Numbered from the stretch's first letter, positions 1-8,452 are shown. The stretch: 64,000 bases of DNA from Pseudomonas sp. Ant30-3 (GCF_000690905.1 NZ_JMCL01000018.1:62001-126000), one strand, 5' to 3'. Program-made: numbers and translations. Notes: generated from the sequence alone by a model not told the origin.

Positions 1-1475
1 ATGATCAGCGCGCGGTGATAATCCTGCATGGCACCGGCGAAAATCTCCGAAGCCGAGGCGGACAAGCGGTTGACCAGCAGCGCCATCGGGCCTTTATAGA
101 ATGCGCCCGGGTTTTCATCCTCCAGCACGTCGACCCGGCCATCGGCATTACGCACGAGCACGGTCGGCCCTTTGTCGATGAAAAGACTGGTCAGCTCGGT
201 CGCTTCCTGCAGAGAACCACCGCCGTTGTTGCGCAGGTCGATGACCACGCCGTCGACTTTCTCTTTCTGCAGCTCGGTCAGCAGTTTCTTGACGTCGCGG
301 GTGGTGCTCTTGTAATCCGGATCGCCAGCACGGAACGCCTTGAAGTCCAGGTAGAAGGCCGGAATCTCGATGACGCCGAGTTTGTAATCCTTGCCATCCT
401 GCTTGAGGTTGAGGACAGACTTCTTCACCGCCTGATCTTCCAGTTTCACCGCTTCGCGAGTGATCGGAACGATTTTGGTGGTCTGGTCGTTCGGCGCATT
501 GCTGGCCGGGATGACTTCCAGGCGCACCACGGTGCCTTTGGGGCCGCGGATCAGCTTGACTACTTCGTCCAGGCGCCAGCCAACCACATCGACCATCTCT
601 TTGCTGCCTTGGGCAACGCCGATGATCTTGTCGGCCGGAGCGACCTGCTTGGTCTTGTCGGCCGGGCCGGCAGGCACCAGACGCACGACTTTCACTTGAT
701 CGTTATCGCTCTGCAACACAGCGCCAATGCCCTCCAGGGACAGGCTCATGTTGATGTCGAAGTTCTCCGCGTTATCCGGCGACAGATAATTGGTGTGCGG
801 GTCGTAGGACATGGCGAAGGTGTTGATGTAGGCCTGGAAAATATCTTCCGGGCGAGTCTGGTCCAGGCGCGCCAGTTGGTTCTTGTAGCGCTTGGTCAGG
901 GTTTCCTGAATCTGCTTGGAATCCTTGCCGGCAATCTTCATCCGCAGGACTTCGTCCTTGACGCGTTTGCGCCACAGGTCGTCGAGGTCGGCGGTGGATT
1001 TGAGCCAGGCGGCGTCCTTGCGATCAATCAGCAAGGTTTCCTTGGTGTTGAAATCGATCTTGTCGACGCCTTTGTTCAGCTCGGCAAGGGCAAAGTCCAG
1101 ACGCGCTTTGACGCGGTCCAGATAGCGCTTGTAGATGATGAACCCGGCGTTGAGGTCGCCGCTCTTGAGGAAGTCGTCGAACTGGGTCTTCCACTTGTTG
1201 AATTCGGCAATGTCGCTAGCCATGAAGTAGCTGCGCGACGGATCCAGCAACTTGAGATAGCTGTCGTAGATGATCACGGAGCGCGCGTCATCGAGCGGCG
1301 GCTTGCTGTAATGGTGACGCTTGAGCAATTCGACGACATTCAGGCTGGCGATCACTTCGTCGCGATCAGGCTGAAGCTTGTCCCAGCTATTGGCTGCAAA
1401 CGAACTGGTCGACATCGGCAGCAGACCGATACCAATGAATAGCGCTAGGGCGGTGCTGGGTAATAAATGCTTCAT
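1..1475 (-). CDS. prc: Tail-specific (carboxy-terminal) periplasmic protease Prc/Tsp, 3' end cut by the window
   Basis: Serine protease that degrades periplasmic proteins from their C termini; in Pseudomonas this protein (Prc/AlgO) takes part in turnover of envelope-stress anti-sigma factors. Visible residues start with a signal peptide (MKHLLPSTALALFIG...) followed by mature protein from about ANSW. A PDZ segment (VVRLVPAGPADK) is followed by the protease core with the LRNNGGGS motif. The catalytic serine lies in the SASASEIFAGA motif just before the window edge; the catalytic lysine should lie outside. The ATG at 1475 is chosen because it begins a clean signal peptide; an in-frame ATG at 1508 would add 11 residues. 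About 490 residues are in view. Family assignment is secure; the regulatory role is from family knowledge. Confidence 0.93.
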   Translation of the reverse strand, partial: MKHLLPSTALALFIGIGLLPMSTSSFAANSWDKLQPDRDEVIASLNVVELLKRHHYSKPPLDDARSVIIYDSYLKLLDPSRSYFMASDIAEFNKWKTQFDDFLKSGDLNAGFIIYKRYLDRVKARLDFALAELNKGVDKIDFNTKETLLIDRKDAAWLKSTADLDDLWRKRVKDEVLRMKIAGKDSKQIQETLTKRYKNQLARLDQTRPEDIFQAYINTFAMSYDPHTNYLSPDNAENFDINMSLSLEGIGAVLQSDNDQVKVVRLVPAGPADKTKQVAPADKIIGVAQGSKEMVDVVGWRLDEVVKLIRGPKGTVVRLEVIPASNAPNDQTTKIVPITREAVKLEDQAVKKSVLNLKQDGKDYKLGVIEIPAFYLDFKAFRAGDPDYKSTTRDVKKLLTELQKEKVDGVVIDLRNNGGGSLQEATELTSLFIDKGPTVLVRNADGRVDVLEDENPGAFYKGPMALLVNRLSASASEIFAGAMQDYHRALI

Positions 1476-1659
1476 GCTGATTCGACGCGGGGACAATTGA
1501 TCACGCATATTAGGCCGTCTTTGAAGTCGCCGGTACCTTCAGGTTCTGTGCGAAAACTGCCTGTGCGAGCTTTCGTACTGACCCTGAGGCCGGTCGCATA
1601 ATGCAAGAAAGCCCGGCGCTACAGCTACGGGCTCAGTCCAGACTCACTATGGAGGCACT

Positions 1660-1980
1660 GTGAAGGCATTGCAAGGCGTGGAAGGTCAAGTGGTATGGGC
1701 GCAAGAGCCCAGTCCTACCTGTGATGTAGGACAAGTTCGCGTTTGAGTGGCGGCAGCGGGCCTCAATCGTGCGGATTTGTTACAGAAGGCCGGGCTTTAT
1801 CCGCCACCGCCGGGAGCCAGTCAGGCGCTCGGCCTGGAGTGTTCCGGCGTGGTCAGCGAGGTCGGCGCAGGCTCTTCGTGGCAGGTCGGGGATCGGGTGT
1901 GCGCCTTGCTGGCCGGGGGCGGGATGGCCGCAGAGGTGGTTGTCGACGGGCGGCACGTGCTGCCGAGCGTCCTTGACAAC
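1660..1980 (+). pseudogene. Remnant of a zinc-type NADPH:quinone oxidoreductase gene
   Basis: The reading frame from a GTG at 1660 resembles the N terminus of quinone oxidoreductases of the medium-chain dehydrogenase superfamily: MKALQGVEGQ, then AAAGLNRADLLQKAGLYPPP, then GLECSGVVSEVG and VGDRVCALLAGGG. The frame is broken by TGA at 1744-1746, and homology ends after about residue 107 (VLPSV), where a REP pair begins. A full protein would be about 325 residues, so roughly two thirds, including the Rossmann fold, is missing. In P. aeruginosa an oxidoreductase gene occupies the equivalent place next to prc, which suggests loss here by point mutation and deletion. No functional product is expected. 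Confidence 0.85.
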
Positions 1981-1986
1981 ACCAGA

Positions 1987-2082
1987 CCTGTGGGAGCTAG
2001 CCTGCTAGCGATGAACGATAACGATGTTTCCCAGCTGAACCACGTCGCCTGAAAAAATCGCGAGCAGGCTCGCTCCCACAGG
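1987..2082. repeat. REP pair (REPIN-like inverted repeat)
   Basis: CCTGTGGGAGCTAGCCTGC at 1987 is matched in inverted orientation by a copy ending at 2082 (GCTCGCTCCCACAGG), about 45 bases apart. This is the standard Pseudomonas REP doublet. It lies exactly where the oxidoreductase homology ends and 11 bases from the stop codon of the HAD gene, so it may also act as an mRNA 3' end hairpin. Confidence 0.85.
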
Positions 2083-2093
2083 GGAATATTGTG

Positions 2094-2747
2094 TTACTTC
2101 CACATATGAATCGGCCAGCCTGCTTTTTTCGCGTGCTCGAGCAATGTCGGATCCGGGTTCACCACGTGTGGGAAATCGACCTTGAGCAACAGCGGCAAAT
2201 CGTTGCGTGAGTCGGAGTAAAAACTCGCGCCTTCCAGGTTTTCTTCTTCCGCATCCAGCCATTCCAGCAAGCGCGTGATCTTGCCTTCGCGGTAAGTCAG
2301 TGTTCCGACCGTATTGCCGCTGTACACCCCATGCGCAACCTCCAGTTCGATGGCCAGAATTTCGTCGATACCCAGCCGATCGGCAATCGGTCGCACCAGA
2401 TGAGTGCCCGATGCCGAGATCACCAGAATCCGGTCGCCGGCCTTGCGATGGGCGGCGATGGTTTTGGTTGCGTCACTGAATATGATCGGCTCGATGAAAT
2501 CCTCAACCCAAGGCTCCACGAGGTGATCGATCTCTTCAGGCGTCCTGCCGATCATCGGCTCGAGGCTGAAGTCCATGTACTCCTCCATGCGCAACTTGCC
2601 ATGGCTATACGCGTCCATCAGTTCATTGTTCTTGCGCATGAACGACTCTGGATCGACCCAGCCCAGCCGGCCCATCTGTTCACTCCAGAGGGTGGCGCAG
2701 TCGCCGTGAATCAGGGTCTCATCCAGATCAAAAATTGCCAGGGCCAT
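2094..2747 (-). CDS. HAD-superfamily IB (SerB-like) phosphatase
   Basis: Predicted Mg-dependent cytoplasmic phosphatase of 217 residues. Motif I is FDLDETLIHGD near residues 6-16 (nucleophile and acid/base Asp), motif II is VISASG, and motif III/IV is YSDSRNDLPLL. The helical cap between motifs I and II is typical of subclass IB, which includes phosphoserine and related small-molecule phosphatases. It lies 34 bases downstream of the ABC ATPase gene on the same strand and is the last gene of the transporter operon, so a substrate derived from the imported compound is the simplest inference. The exact substrate cannot be read from the sequence. Confidence 0.85.
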   Translation of the reverse strand: MALAIFDLDETLIHGDCATLWSEQMGRLGWVDPESFMRKNNELMDAYSHGKLRMEEYMDFSLEPMIGRTPEEIDHLVEPWVEDFIEPIIFSDATKTIAAHRKAGDRILVISASGTHLVRPIADRLGIDEILAIELEVAHGVYSGNTVGTLTYREGKITRLLEWLDAEEENLEGASFYSDSRNDLPLLLKVDFPHVVNPDPTLLEHAKKAGWPIHMWK

Positions 2748-2781
2748 TAGTGCGGTTCCCTCTTCATCATCAACAAAAACA

Positions 2782-3771
2782 TCAGGCTACCTCACACAGC
2801 GCAGTCGGATCGATGGAAAGCGCCAGACGCTGACCATCAGGATGCAGATCGGCAGCCGAGCGATTCAGCACATCCACCACCAGCTCCACGCCCCGGGCTT
2901 CAATTCGATAGCGAATCACGTTGCCCAGCAGGCTGTGGCTGCGCACTTGGGCATCAAGTTCGCCGTTGAGGCTCAGCTCGATGGCTTCCGGGCGAATGGC
3001 GATGCGCCCGGTCACGGGCCGTTGCAGCAGTTTTGTCGCGCTGTCGGCATCCAGCAGATTGTAATTGCCGATGAAACCGGCTGCGAAAACATCCACGGGT
3101 GCCGTGTACAGGGTCTCGGCGTCGCCACTCTGTACGATTTTTCCCTGATTCATCAGGAATATCCGGTCAGACATAGTCAGCGCTTCTTCCTGATCGTGTG
3201 TGACGAATATCGTGGTCAGGCCCAATTCACGCTGGATCTGACGAATCTGTTCGCGCAGATGCTTGCGAATCCGTGCATCCAGCGCCGACAGTGGCTCATC
3301 CAGCAACAACAGGCGCGGGCGGGTGACCAGCGAGCGGGCGAGGGCGACTCGTTGGCATTGGCCACCAGACAATTGATGTGGGTAGCGAGCGGCGAAGTCA
3401 TTGAGCTCGACCAGTTTCAATACCTCGGCAACGCGCTTGTGACTGTCGTCGGCGTTGACTTTCTGCATGCGCAAGCCGAAGGCGACGTTTTGTTCGACGG
3501 TCATGTTGGGGAACAGCGCATAACTTTGAAAGACCATGCCGATTCCGCGTTTCTGCGGGCTCAGGGGGACCAAATCATTGCCTTCGAGCAGAATCTGTCC
3601 GCCATCCACTGGGGTCAGTCCGGCGATGCAGCGCAACAGTGTCGACTTGCCGCAACCGGACGGGCCCAGCAGTGTGACGAACTCACCTTTGTGAATCTCG
3701 CAATTGATGTCACTGAACACCGCCGTGCCCGCGTAGCTTTTCTGCAAGTGTTGGACGCTGACATAGCTCAT
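2782..3771 (-). CDS. ABC importer ATP-binding protein (Fe3+/spermidine/phosphonate type)
   Basis: Nucleotide-binding subunit of 329 residues. Walker A GPSGCGKST, Q-loop FQSYALFPNMTV, signature LSGGQCQRVALARSL, Walker B LLLLDEP and switch histidine in FVTHDQEEA are all present, followed by a C-terminal TOBE-like regulatory segment (IAIRPEAIEL). The start is the ATG at 3771 (MSYVSVQHLQKSY), because the frame continues upstream only through the permease gene. It overlaps the permease stop by four bases (ATGA), so the two are probably translationally coupled. Partner proteins are the two permeases and the binding protein encoded upstream. Similar ATPases serve iron, polyamine or phosphonate uptake, so the substrate is left open. 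Confidence 0.93.
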   Translation of the reverse strand: MSYVSVQHLQKSYAGTAVFSDINCEIHKGEFVTLLGPSGCGKSTLLRCIAGLTPVDGGQILLEGNDLVPLSPQKRGIGMVFQSYALFPNMTVEQNVAFGLRMQKVNADDSHKRVAEVLKLVELNDFAARYPHQLSGGQCQRVALARSLVTRPRLLLLDEPLSALDARIRKHLREQIRQIQRELGLTTIFVTHDQEEALTMSDRIFLMNQGKIVQSGDAETLYTAPVDVFAAGFIGNYNLLDADSATKLLQRPVTGRIAIRPEAIELSLNGELDAQVRSHSLLGNVIRYRIEARGVELVVDVLNRSAADLHPDGQRLALSIDPTALCEVA

Positions 3772-4568
3772 TCGCTTTTGTCCTTGTTCAAGATGTTGGC
3801 CGCCCAGGTCAGAACCAGCACGAAGAAAAAATAGGAAATCACCAAGGCACTGGTGAAGTGGCCGCTGCTGTTGCGCATGTTGTTGAGGTAAACCTGCAGG
3901 GTTTCGTAGCGCGTGCCGACAAGGATGTTGGCGAACACGAATTCGCCAAACAGGAACGAGAACGACAGCAGCAGCGCAACCATCAAGCCCTTGCGCAGGT
4001 TGGGCAGCACCACCAGGAACGCGGCTTGCCAGGTGCTGGCGCCGAGCAATTGAGCGGCGTCCATCAAATCGCGCAAGTTGATCGCTTGCAGGTTGTTGGT
4101 GATTGCCCGGTACATGAAGGGCAGGGCGATGGTGAAATAACAGCCGATCAGGATCCAGGGCGTGCCAACCATCGCAAATGGCCCGGAGCCATACAGCTGC
4201 AACAGCCCCACCGACGACACAACCGGCGGCACTGCGAATGGCAACAGGATCAGGATGTTCATCAACGCATCGAGCTTCGGGAAATGGTAATGCACCACAA
4301 ACAGCAGCGGCAGGATCAGCACCACCGAGAGAATCAAAGCGCCGACACAGACCAGCAACGACTGCCCGAAGGCATGCAGGAACCGCGGATCGCCCCACAG
4401 CGCCAGGTACCATTTGAGGGTGAAGCCGCTCGGCAGAATGGTCGCTGACCAGCTGCTGGAGATCGAATAGATCAGCGTGCCGAGCAATGGCAGCAGCAGA
4501 ATCGCGAACAACAGGTACACCACGACCCGGTGATAAATGCCTGCAGGGCCCAGTTCAGCGCGAGACAT
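3768..4568 (-). CDS. ABC importer permease, second subunit
   Basis: Inner-membrane permease of 266 residues with about six hydrophobic segments. The first (VVYLLFAILLLPLLGTLIYSI) is followed by the binding-protein-dependent transport signature around MDAAQLLGASTWQAAFLVVLP, the EAA loop that contacts the ATPase. It begins with ATG at 4568, inside the last codons of the first permease gene (14-base overlap), and ends four bases inside the ATPase gene. This tight packing marks one transcription and translation unit. It belongs to the permease family shared by iron(III), thiamine and 2-aminoethylphosphonate importers. Confidence 0.92.
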   Translation of the reverse strand: MSRAELGPAGIYHRVVVYLLFAILLLPLLGTLIYSISSSWSATILPSGFTLKWYLALWGDPRFLHAFGQSLLVCVGALILSVVLILPLLFVVHYHFPKLDALMNILILLPFAVPPVVSSVGLLQLYGSGPFAMVGTPWILIGCYFTIALPFMYRAITNNLQAINLRDLMDAAQLLGASTWQAAFLVVLPNLRKGLMVALLLSFSFLFGEFVFANILVGTRYETLQVYLNNMRNSSGHFTSALVISYFFFVLVLTWAANILNKDKSE

Positions 4569-5391
4569 GGTAGCTCCTCTTCAGCAGCAGTTGATGGACG
4601 ATGGTCACCAGGGTCATCAACGCCACCAGCACCACGGCCAGGGCACTGGCGAGGTTAGGATCGAGGGAAATGTCACCGGAAACCATGGCGGCGATGCGGA
4701 TCGGCAGGACGTTGAAGTTGCCGGTGGTCAGCGCGTAAACCGTGGCATAGGCACCGAGTGCGTTGGCCAGCAGAATCACGAAAGTGCCGAGCAGGGCAGG
4801 CGTGAGCACTGGCAGACCGATATGCCGCCAGAACTGCCAACCATTGGCGCCCAGCAACGCCGCGGATTCGCGCCAGTCTTCGCGCAAGGCGTCGAAGGCC
4901 GGGTACAGCAACAGCACGCCGAGCGGGATCTGGAAGTAGGTGTAAAGAATGATCACCCCGGTTTTCGAATACAGGTTGAAGTCCTGAATGATCCCCGCCT
5001 GCTTGAGCATGATGGTGAAAGCGCCATTGAAACCTAGCAAGATGATGAAAGCGAAGGCCAACGGCACTCCGGCGAAATTGCTGGTCATGTTGGCGAATGC
5101 GTTGACGAAGTTGCGCAGTCTCGAATCGACCCGCCGCAGCGAATAGGCACCGAGCACCGCAATGATGATCCCGAACACACTTGACCAGAAGCTGATCTCA
5201 AGGCTGTACCGGATCGCTTGCAGGTAAAACTTCGAATCGGCGATTCGGGTGAAGTTGGCCAGGCCCCAGCCGAATTCTTCCGACTGCAGGCTGTTGATCA
5301 TCACCCAGGCGAGCGGGGCGATCTGAAACACGATGAAGAACAATGCGAACGGTACCAGGCACAGTACGGCAAGCCATTTTCCGCGAGTCAT
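4555..5391 (-). CDS. ABC importer permease, first subunit
   Basis: Inner-membrane permease of 278 residues from the ATG at 5391 (MTRGKWLAVLCLVPFALFF). A GTG at 5418 would add nine residues but overlap the preceding gene by 22 bases. About six transmembrane segments are seen, with the EAA loop around RESAALLGANGWQFWRHIGLPVL. It sits five bases downstream of the phosphatase-superfamily gene and overlaps the next permease. It presumably forms a heterodimer with the following permease and uses the ATPase and binding protein of the same operon. Confidence 0.92.
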   Translation of the reverse strand: MTRGKWLAVLCLVPFALFFIVFQIAPLAWVMINSLQSEEFGWGLANFTRIADSKFYLQAIRYSLEISFWSSVFGIIIAVLGAYSLRRVDSRLRNFVNAFANMTSNFAGVPLAFAFIILLGFNGAFTIMLKQAGIIQDFNLYSKTGVIILYTYFQIPLGVLLLYPAFDALREDWRESAALLGANGWQFWRHIGLPVLTPALLGTFVILLANALGAYATVYALTTGNFNVLPIRIAAMVSGDISLDPNLASALAVVLVALMTLVTIVHQLLLKRSYHVSR

Positions 5392-5396
5392 GGCGT

Positions 5397-6203
5397 TCAC
5401 TTGAGCAGCTCCCGGCACACCGGTTTGTCGTGGGGAACACCGAGCAGTTCGCAGACGGTGCCGCAGATCTCCGTTTGTTTCGGTGCGGCGTCTTCGTTGA
5501 AGCTGAAAGCGTCGCCGAGGACGAACAGTGGTACTTCGCGCTCTTGTGCGAGCAAGCCGTTATGGGAACGGTCATTGTTCATGCCGTGATCCGCCGTCAC
5601 CAGGACCTGATAGCCAGCATCGAGCCAGCCTTGCAGATAATCGGCCAGGACGATGTCAGCCGAGCGCGCGCTGTTGCGGTATTGCGCACTGTCGAGGCCG
5701 TGCTTGTGCCCGGCGTCGTCGATATTCATGGGGTGGATCAGCAAGAAGTTCGGCGCATGCCGCAGCCGCAAGCTTTCTGCGTCGGCGAACAGGTGTGAAT
5801 CCGGGTAGTGATCGTTCCAGTAAAAGTGGCCGTGCTGGATCGGCAGGTTCGGATCGTCGGTGTGGCGATCCCGGGCGGCGACGAAGGGCGAGCGGTTATA
5901 CAGTTCGCTGACCCAGTGATAAGCCGCAGCGGCAGTTTTAAGCCCGGCGTCGCTGGCGTAGTGATAGATGCTGCGTTGATTGGACAAGCGCGAAACAGTG
6001 TTGTGGACGATGCCGCTGTCGATCGGCGTTACGCCCGTGAGTATGCATTCGTAAAGCGGTCGGGATAACGCGGGCAGTTCGCATTCCAGCTTGTAGAGCG
6101 CCGCGCGCCCTGCGCCGACATAAGCCTGCAAGTGTCCCATGGCATGGTGCGCGACTTCATAGTTGAGACCGTCGAGCACGACCAGGATGACGTTGTGCTT
6201 CAT
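5397..6203 (-). CDS. Alkaline-phosphatase-superfamily hydrolase (phosphodiesterase/phosphonate hydrolase type)
   Basis: Small member (268 residues) of the alkaline phosphatase superfamily. Metal-ligand motifs are visible: VVLDGLN near the N terminus, HPMNIDDAGHKHG in the middle, and TADHGMNND near residue 205. A serine in PALSRPLY is at the place of the usual nucleophile. There is no signal peptide, so unlike classical phosphatases it should act in the cytoplasm, after import by the adjacent ABC transporter. Relatives include nucleotide pyrophosphatase/phosphodiesterases and phosphonoacetate hydrolases. Its position between binding protein and permeases suggests it cleaves the imported compound; the substrate is unknown. 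Confidence 0.85.
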   Translation of the reverse strand: MKHNVILVVLDGLNYEVAHHAMGHLQAYVGAGRAALYKLECELPALSRPLYECILTGVTPIDSGIVHNTVSRLSNQRSIYHYASDAGLKTAAAAYHWVSELYNRSPFVAARDRHTDDPNLPIQHGHFYWNDHYPDSHLFADAESLRLRHAPNFLLIHPMNIDDAGHKHGLDSAQYRNSARSADIVLADYLQGWLDAGYQVLVTADHGMNNDRSHNGLLAQEREVPLFVLGDAFSFNEDAAPKQTEICGTVCELLGVPHDKPVCRELLK

Positions 6204-6234
6204 AGGGGCGCAACTCCAATATCAAAGCGAGCGG

Positions 6235-6314
6235 CGTAGGAGCTGCCGCAGGCTGCGATCTTTTAATCCGGGATAATCAGATCAAAAGATCGCAGCCTGC
6301 GGCAGCATCCTACG
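6235..6314. repeat. REP-type inverted repeat inside the transporter operon
   Basis: CGTAGGAGCTGCCGCAGGCT at 6235 pairs with an inverted copy ending CAGCATCCTACG at 6314. The arms are about 30 bases with a 19-base loop. It lies between the binding-protein gene (upstream) and the hydrolase gene. Such a hairpin could protect the 3' end of the binding-protein mRNA and give it higher levels than the downstream genes, which is common for ABC binding proteins. Confidence 0.85.
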
Positions 6315-6322
6315 ATGCAGGA

Positions 6323-7390
6323 TTACTGCATATTGATGATGACTTCTTCCTGCCACATCTGCGGAAGGGCCTTGGAGGTTTTTTCCCATGCGTCGGCGTC
6401 TTTGATCGGCGTTACACCCTTGTACTGCTCATTCGGCAGCAATTGAGCTTTGACCTCGTCCGGCAGTTTGATGTGTTCGGCACGAATAGGACGCGCATTG
6501 CCGCGAGCCAGGTTGATCTGGCCAGCGTCGCTGAAGATGTACTCGCGAGTCAGCTTGGCGGCGTTCGGGTGCTTGGCGTATTTGTTGATGATGGTGGTGT
6601 AACCGGAAATCACCGAGCCGTCGGACGGGATCACAACGGTGAAGTCATCCGGGTTGGCCATCTTGGCTTTGTAGCTCAGGCCGTTGAAATCCCAGACCAC
6701 GCCGACTTCAATTTCACCTTTTTCCAGCGTCGCGATCACCGGATCGGTCATCGACAGGCGCCCCTGCTTGGCAATGTCGGCAAACATCAGCAGCGCCGGC
6801 TTGATGTTTTTCTCATCGCCACCGTTGGCCAGGGCTGCAGCCAGAACGCCATTGGCCGCTTGGGCCGCAGTGCTCACGTCGCCGATGGACACTTTGTATT
6901 TGCCTGTCTTGAGGTCAGCCCAGCTTTTCGGCGCTTCGGAACCGTGCAGCAACTTTTTGTTGATAATGAAAGCGATGGTGCCGGTGTAGGCCAGCGCCCA
7001 ATGGCCATCTTTATCCTTGGCCCAGGCCGGGATCTGTTCCCAGGTACTTGGTTTGTAGGGCTGCGAGACGTCCTGCTTGACTGCGATCGGGCCGAATGCC
7101 GCACCGACGTCGCCGATGTCGGCGGAGGCGTTGTCCTTCTCGGCTTTGAACTTGGCCAGTTCCTGAGCCGAACTCATGTCGGTGTCGATGTGTTTCAGGC
7201 CGTAATTTTTAGCAAGATCATCCCAGGTACCTTTCCAGTTCGCCCAGTTGTCGGGCATGCCGACACTGTTGACTTCACCTTCCGCTTTCGCCGCGGCCTC
7301 CAGGGTTTTCAGATCGGTGTCTGCCGCCATGGCGGCGGTGCACAGGGCAATGGTCGAGCCTAACAGTGATGCCAGGAAAAGCTGTTTCAT
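6323..7390 (-). CDS. Periplasmic substrate-binding protein of the ABC importer
   Basis: Precursor of 355 residues with a clear signal peptide, cleaved after about CTAAMAAD. The mature part has the two-lobed fold of the iron(III)/phosphonate-type binding family: AEGEVNSVGMPDNWANW, a lobe crossover around VVWDFNGLSYK, and IINKYAKHPNAAKLTREYIFS. First gene of the operon, followed by a REP hairpin and then hydrolase, two permeases, ATPase and HAD phosphatase. A likely operator sits 45 bases upstream of the start. The family binds compounds as different as ferric iron, thiamine and aminoethylphosphonate; the neighbouring phosphatases favour a phosphorus-containing ligand. Confidence 0.92.
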   Translation of the reverse strand: MKQLFLASLLGSTIALCTAAMAADTDLKTLEAAAKAEGEVNSVGMPDNWANWKGTWDDLAKNYGLKHIDTDMSSAQELAKFKAEKDNASADIGDVGAAFGPIAVKQDVSQPYKPSTWEQIPAWAKDKDGHWALAYTGTIAFIINKKLLHGSEAPKSWADLKTGKYKVSIGDVSTAAQAANGVLAAALANGGDEKNIKPALLMFADIAKQGRLSMTDPVIATLEKGEIEVGVVWDFNGLSYKAKMANPDDFTVVIPSDGSVISGYTTIINKYAKHPNAAKLTREYIFSDAGQINLARGNARPIRAEHIKLPDEVKAQLLPNEQYKGVTPIKDADAWEKTSKALPQMWQEEVIINMQ

Positions 7391-7434
7391 TCCGAGCTCC
7401 TTTGGGCGTTTACACGCTGCGATTGCGATTGTGT

Positions 7435-7446
7435 TGGTCTAGGTCA
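7435..7446. promoter_or_regulatory. Candidate UTRA-regulator operator upstream of the binding-protein gene
   Basis: TGGTCTAGGTCA, a near-palindrome centred on CTAG, 45 bases before the start of the binding-protein gene. The same 12-mer pattern, TGGTCTAGNNCA, occurs again at 7714-7725 just before the regulator gene. The match between two copies facing divergent genes supports operator function; binding by the GntR/UTRA protein is inferred. Confidence 0.55.
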
Positions 7447-7713
7447 GCAATACCTGAGCCAATCTAGGCGACCTGGATGACATTTTGATGTCGTGCGGCG
7501 CCGAGCTGTCTCGCCTGGCCGTGGTGTGCTCAGGTTCCGGGCTTAAGCGTAGACCATGCGCAAAGGGCTGATCTCAGAGGACTTGATCACAATATTGCAG
7601 CACCGAACGAGACCGTTCAGCGGCTTTGTCATCTGCCAGTCATGACCAGTGCCTAGGCTTGCCAAGAATGAAAACGTGGGTGCGGCCGGGGCTGTCCCGC
7701 GCCGAAACAGTGC

Positions 7714-7725
7714 TGGTCTAGTCCA
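7714..7725. promoter_or_regulatory. Candidate autoregulatory operator upstream of the GntR/UTRA gene
   Basis: TGGTCTAGTCCA lies 13 bases before the ATG at 7739, inside the larger near-palindrome CTGGTCTAGTCCAG (7713-7726). Bound repressor here would block the start region of its own gene. It shares TGGTCTAGNNCA with the site at 7435. The stretch 7391-7738 holds no gene, only this divergent control region. Confidence 0.55.
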
Positions 7726-7738
7726 GACAGGTAACGCG

Positions 7739-8452
7739 ATGCGCATCGAAACCACCAAATCGGTAACAACCATTGGGCAGGTTCTTCAGGAACAGCTCGA
7801 CCACGGGTTGCTGGCGCCCGGCAGCAAGTTGCCGGCCGAGCGCAAACTCAGCGAGTTGTTCGCCACCACGCGAATAACCGTGCGGGAGGCCTTGCTGCAG
7901 CTGGAAGCGCAGGGGCATATCTATCGCGAAGAGCGTCGGGGCTGGTTCGTATCGCCGCCGCGCCTGGCTTATAACCTGATGCAGCGCAGCCATTTTCACG
8001 CGATGGTCACCGCTCAGGGGCGGGTGCCTTCCACCGAAGTCATCTCGGCGCGCCTGCAACCGGCGTCAGCGGCGGTTTGCGCGTGGCTGCAACTGCCGGC
8101 GTTATCAAGCGTGATCCAGATCTGCAGGGCACGCCGGATCGATGGGCGTCTGGTGCTGTACGTTGCGCATTATCTGAATCCGAAGTTCTTCCCCGGCATT
8201 CTGGAATTCGACTTGAACCAGTCGATCACCGAACTGTACGCCCGGCATTATCAACTGCATTACGGACGCGTGCGTTTCGAAATTGTGCCGACGGCGTTGT
8301 CGGTCGATGCGGCGGCAGCGTTGCGGGTGTCGGTGGGCAGTCCGGGATTGCGTATCGCCCGGGTCAACTACGATCAGCACGAGCGGCTGATCGATTGTGA
8401 CCTGGAGTTCTGGCGGCACGATGCGATTCATGTTGGCGTCGATGTGGCTTGA
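7739..8452 (+). CDS. GntR-family regulator with UTRA ligand domain
   Basis: DNA-binding repressor of 237 residues. A winged-helix GntR domain fills residues about 8-70 (PGSKLPAERKLSELFATTRITVREALLQLE is its recognition region), and a UTRA ligand-sensing domain fills about 85-235. ATG 7739 (MRIETTKS) is chosen over an upstream in-frame start at 7649 because the latter adds residues without domain similarity and runs across the candidate operator. UTRA regulators such as PhnF respond to small phosphonates, sugar phosphates or amino acids. Divergent orientation from the transporter operon makes it the probable local regulator, with the import substrate or its product as inducer. Confidence 0.9.
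   Translation: MRIETTKSVTTIGQVLQEQLDHGLLAPGSKLPAERKLSELFATTRITVREALLQLEAQGHIYREERRGWFVSPPRLAYNLMQRSHFHAMVTAQGRVPSTEVISARLQPASAAVCAWLQLPALSSVIQICRARRIDGRLVLYVAHYLNPKFFPGILEFDLNQSITELYARHYQLHYGRVRFEIVPTALSVDAAAALRVSVGSPGLRIARVNYDQHERLIDCDLEFWRHDAIHVGVDVA

Noticed and set aside
15..1442. Long open frame on the plus strand opposite prc
   Set aside because: Its translation has no domain pattern, while the minus strand encodes a clear Prc protease with signal peptide, PDZ and catalytic serine motif. High-GC genes often leave open antisense frames.
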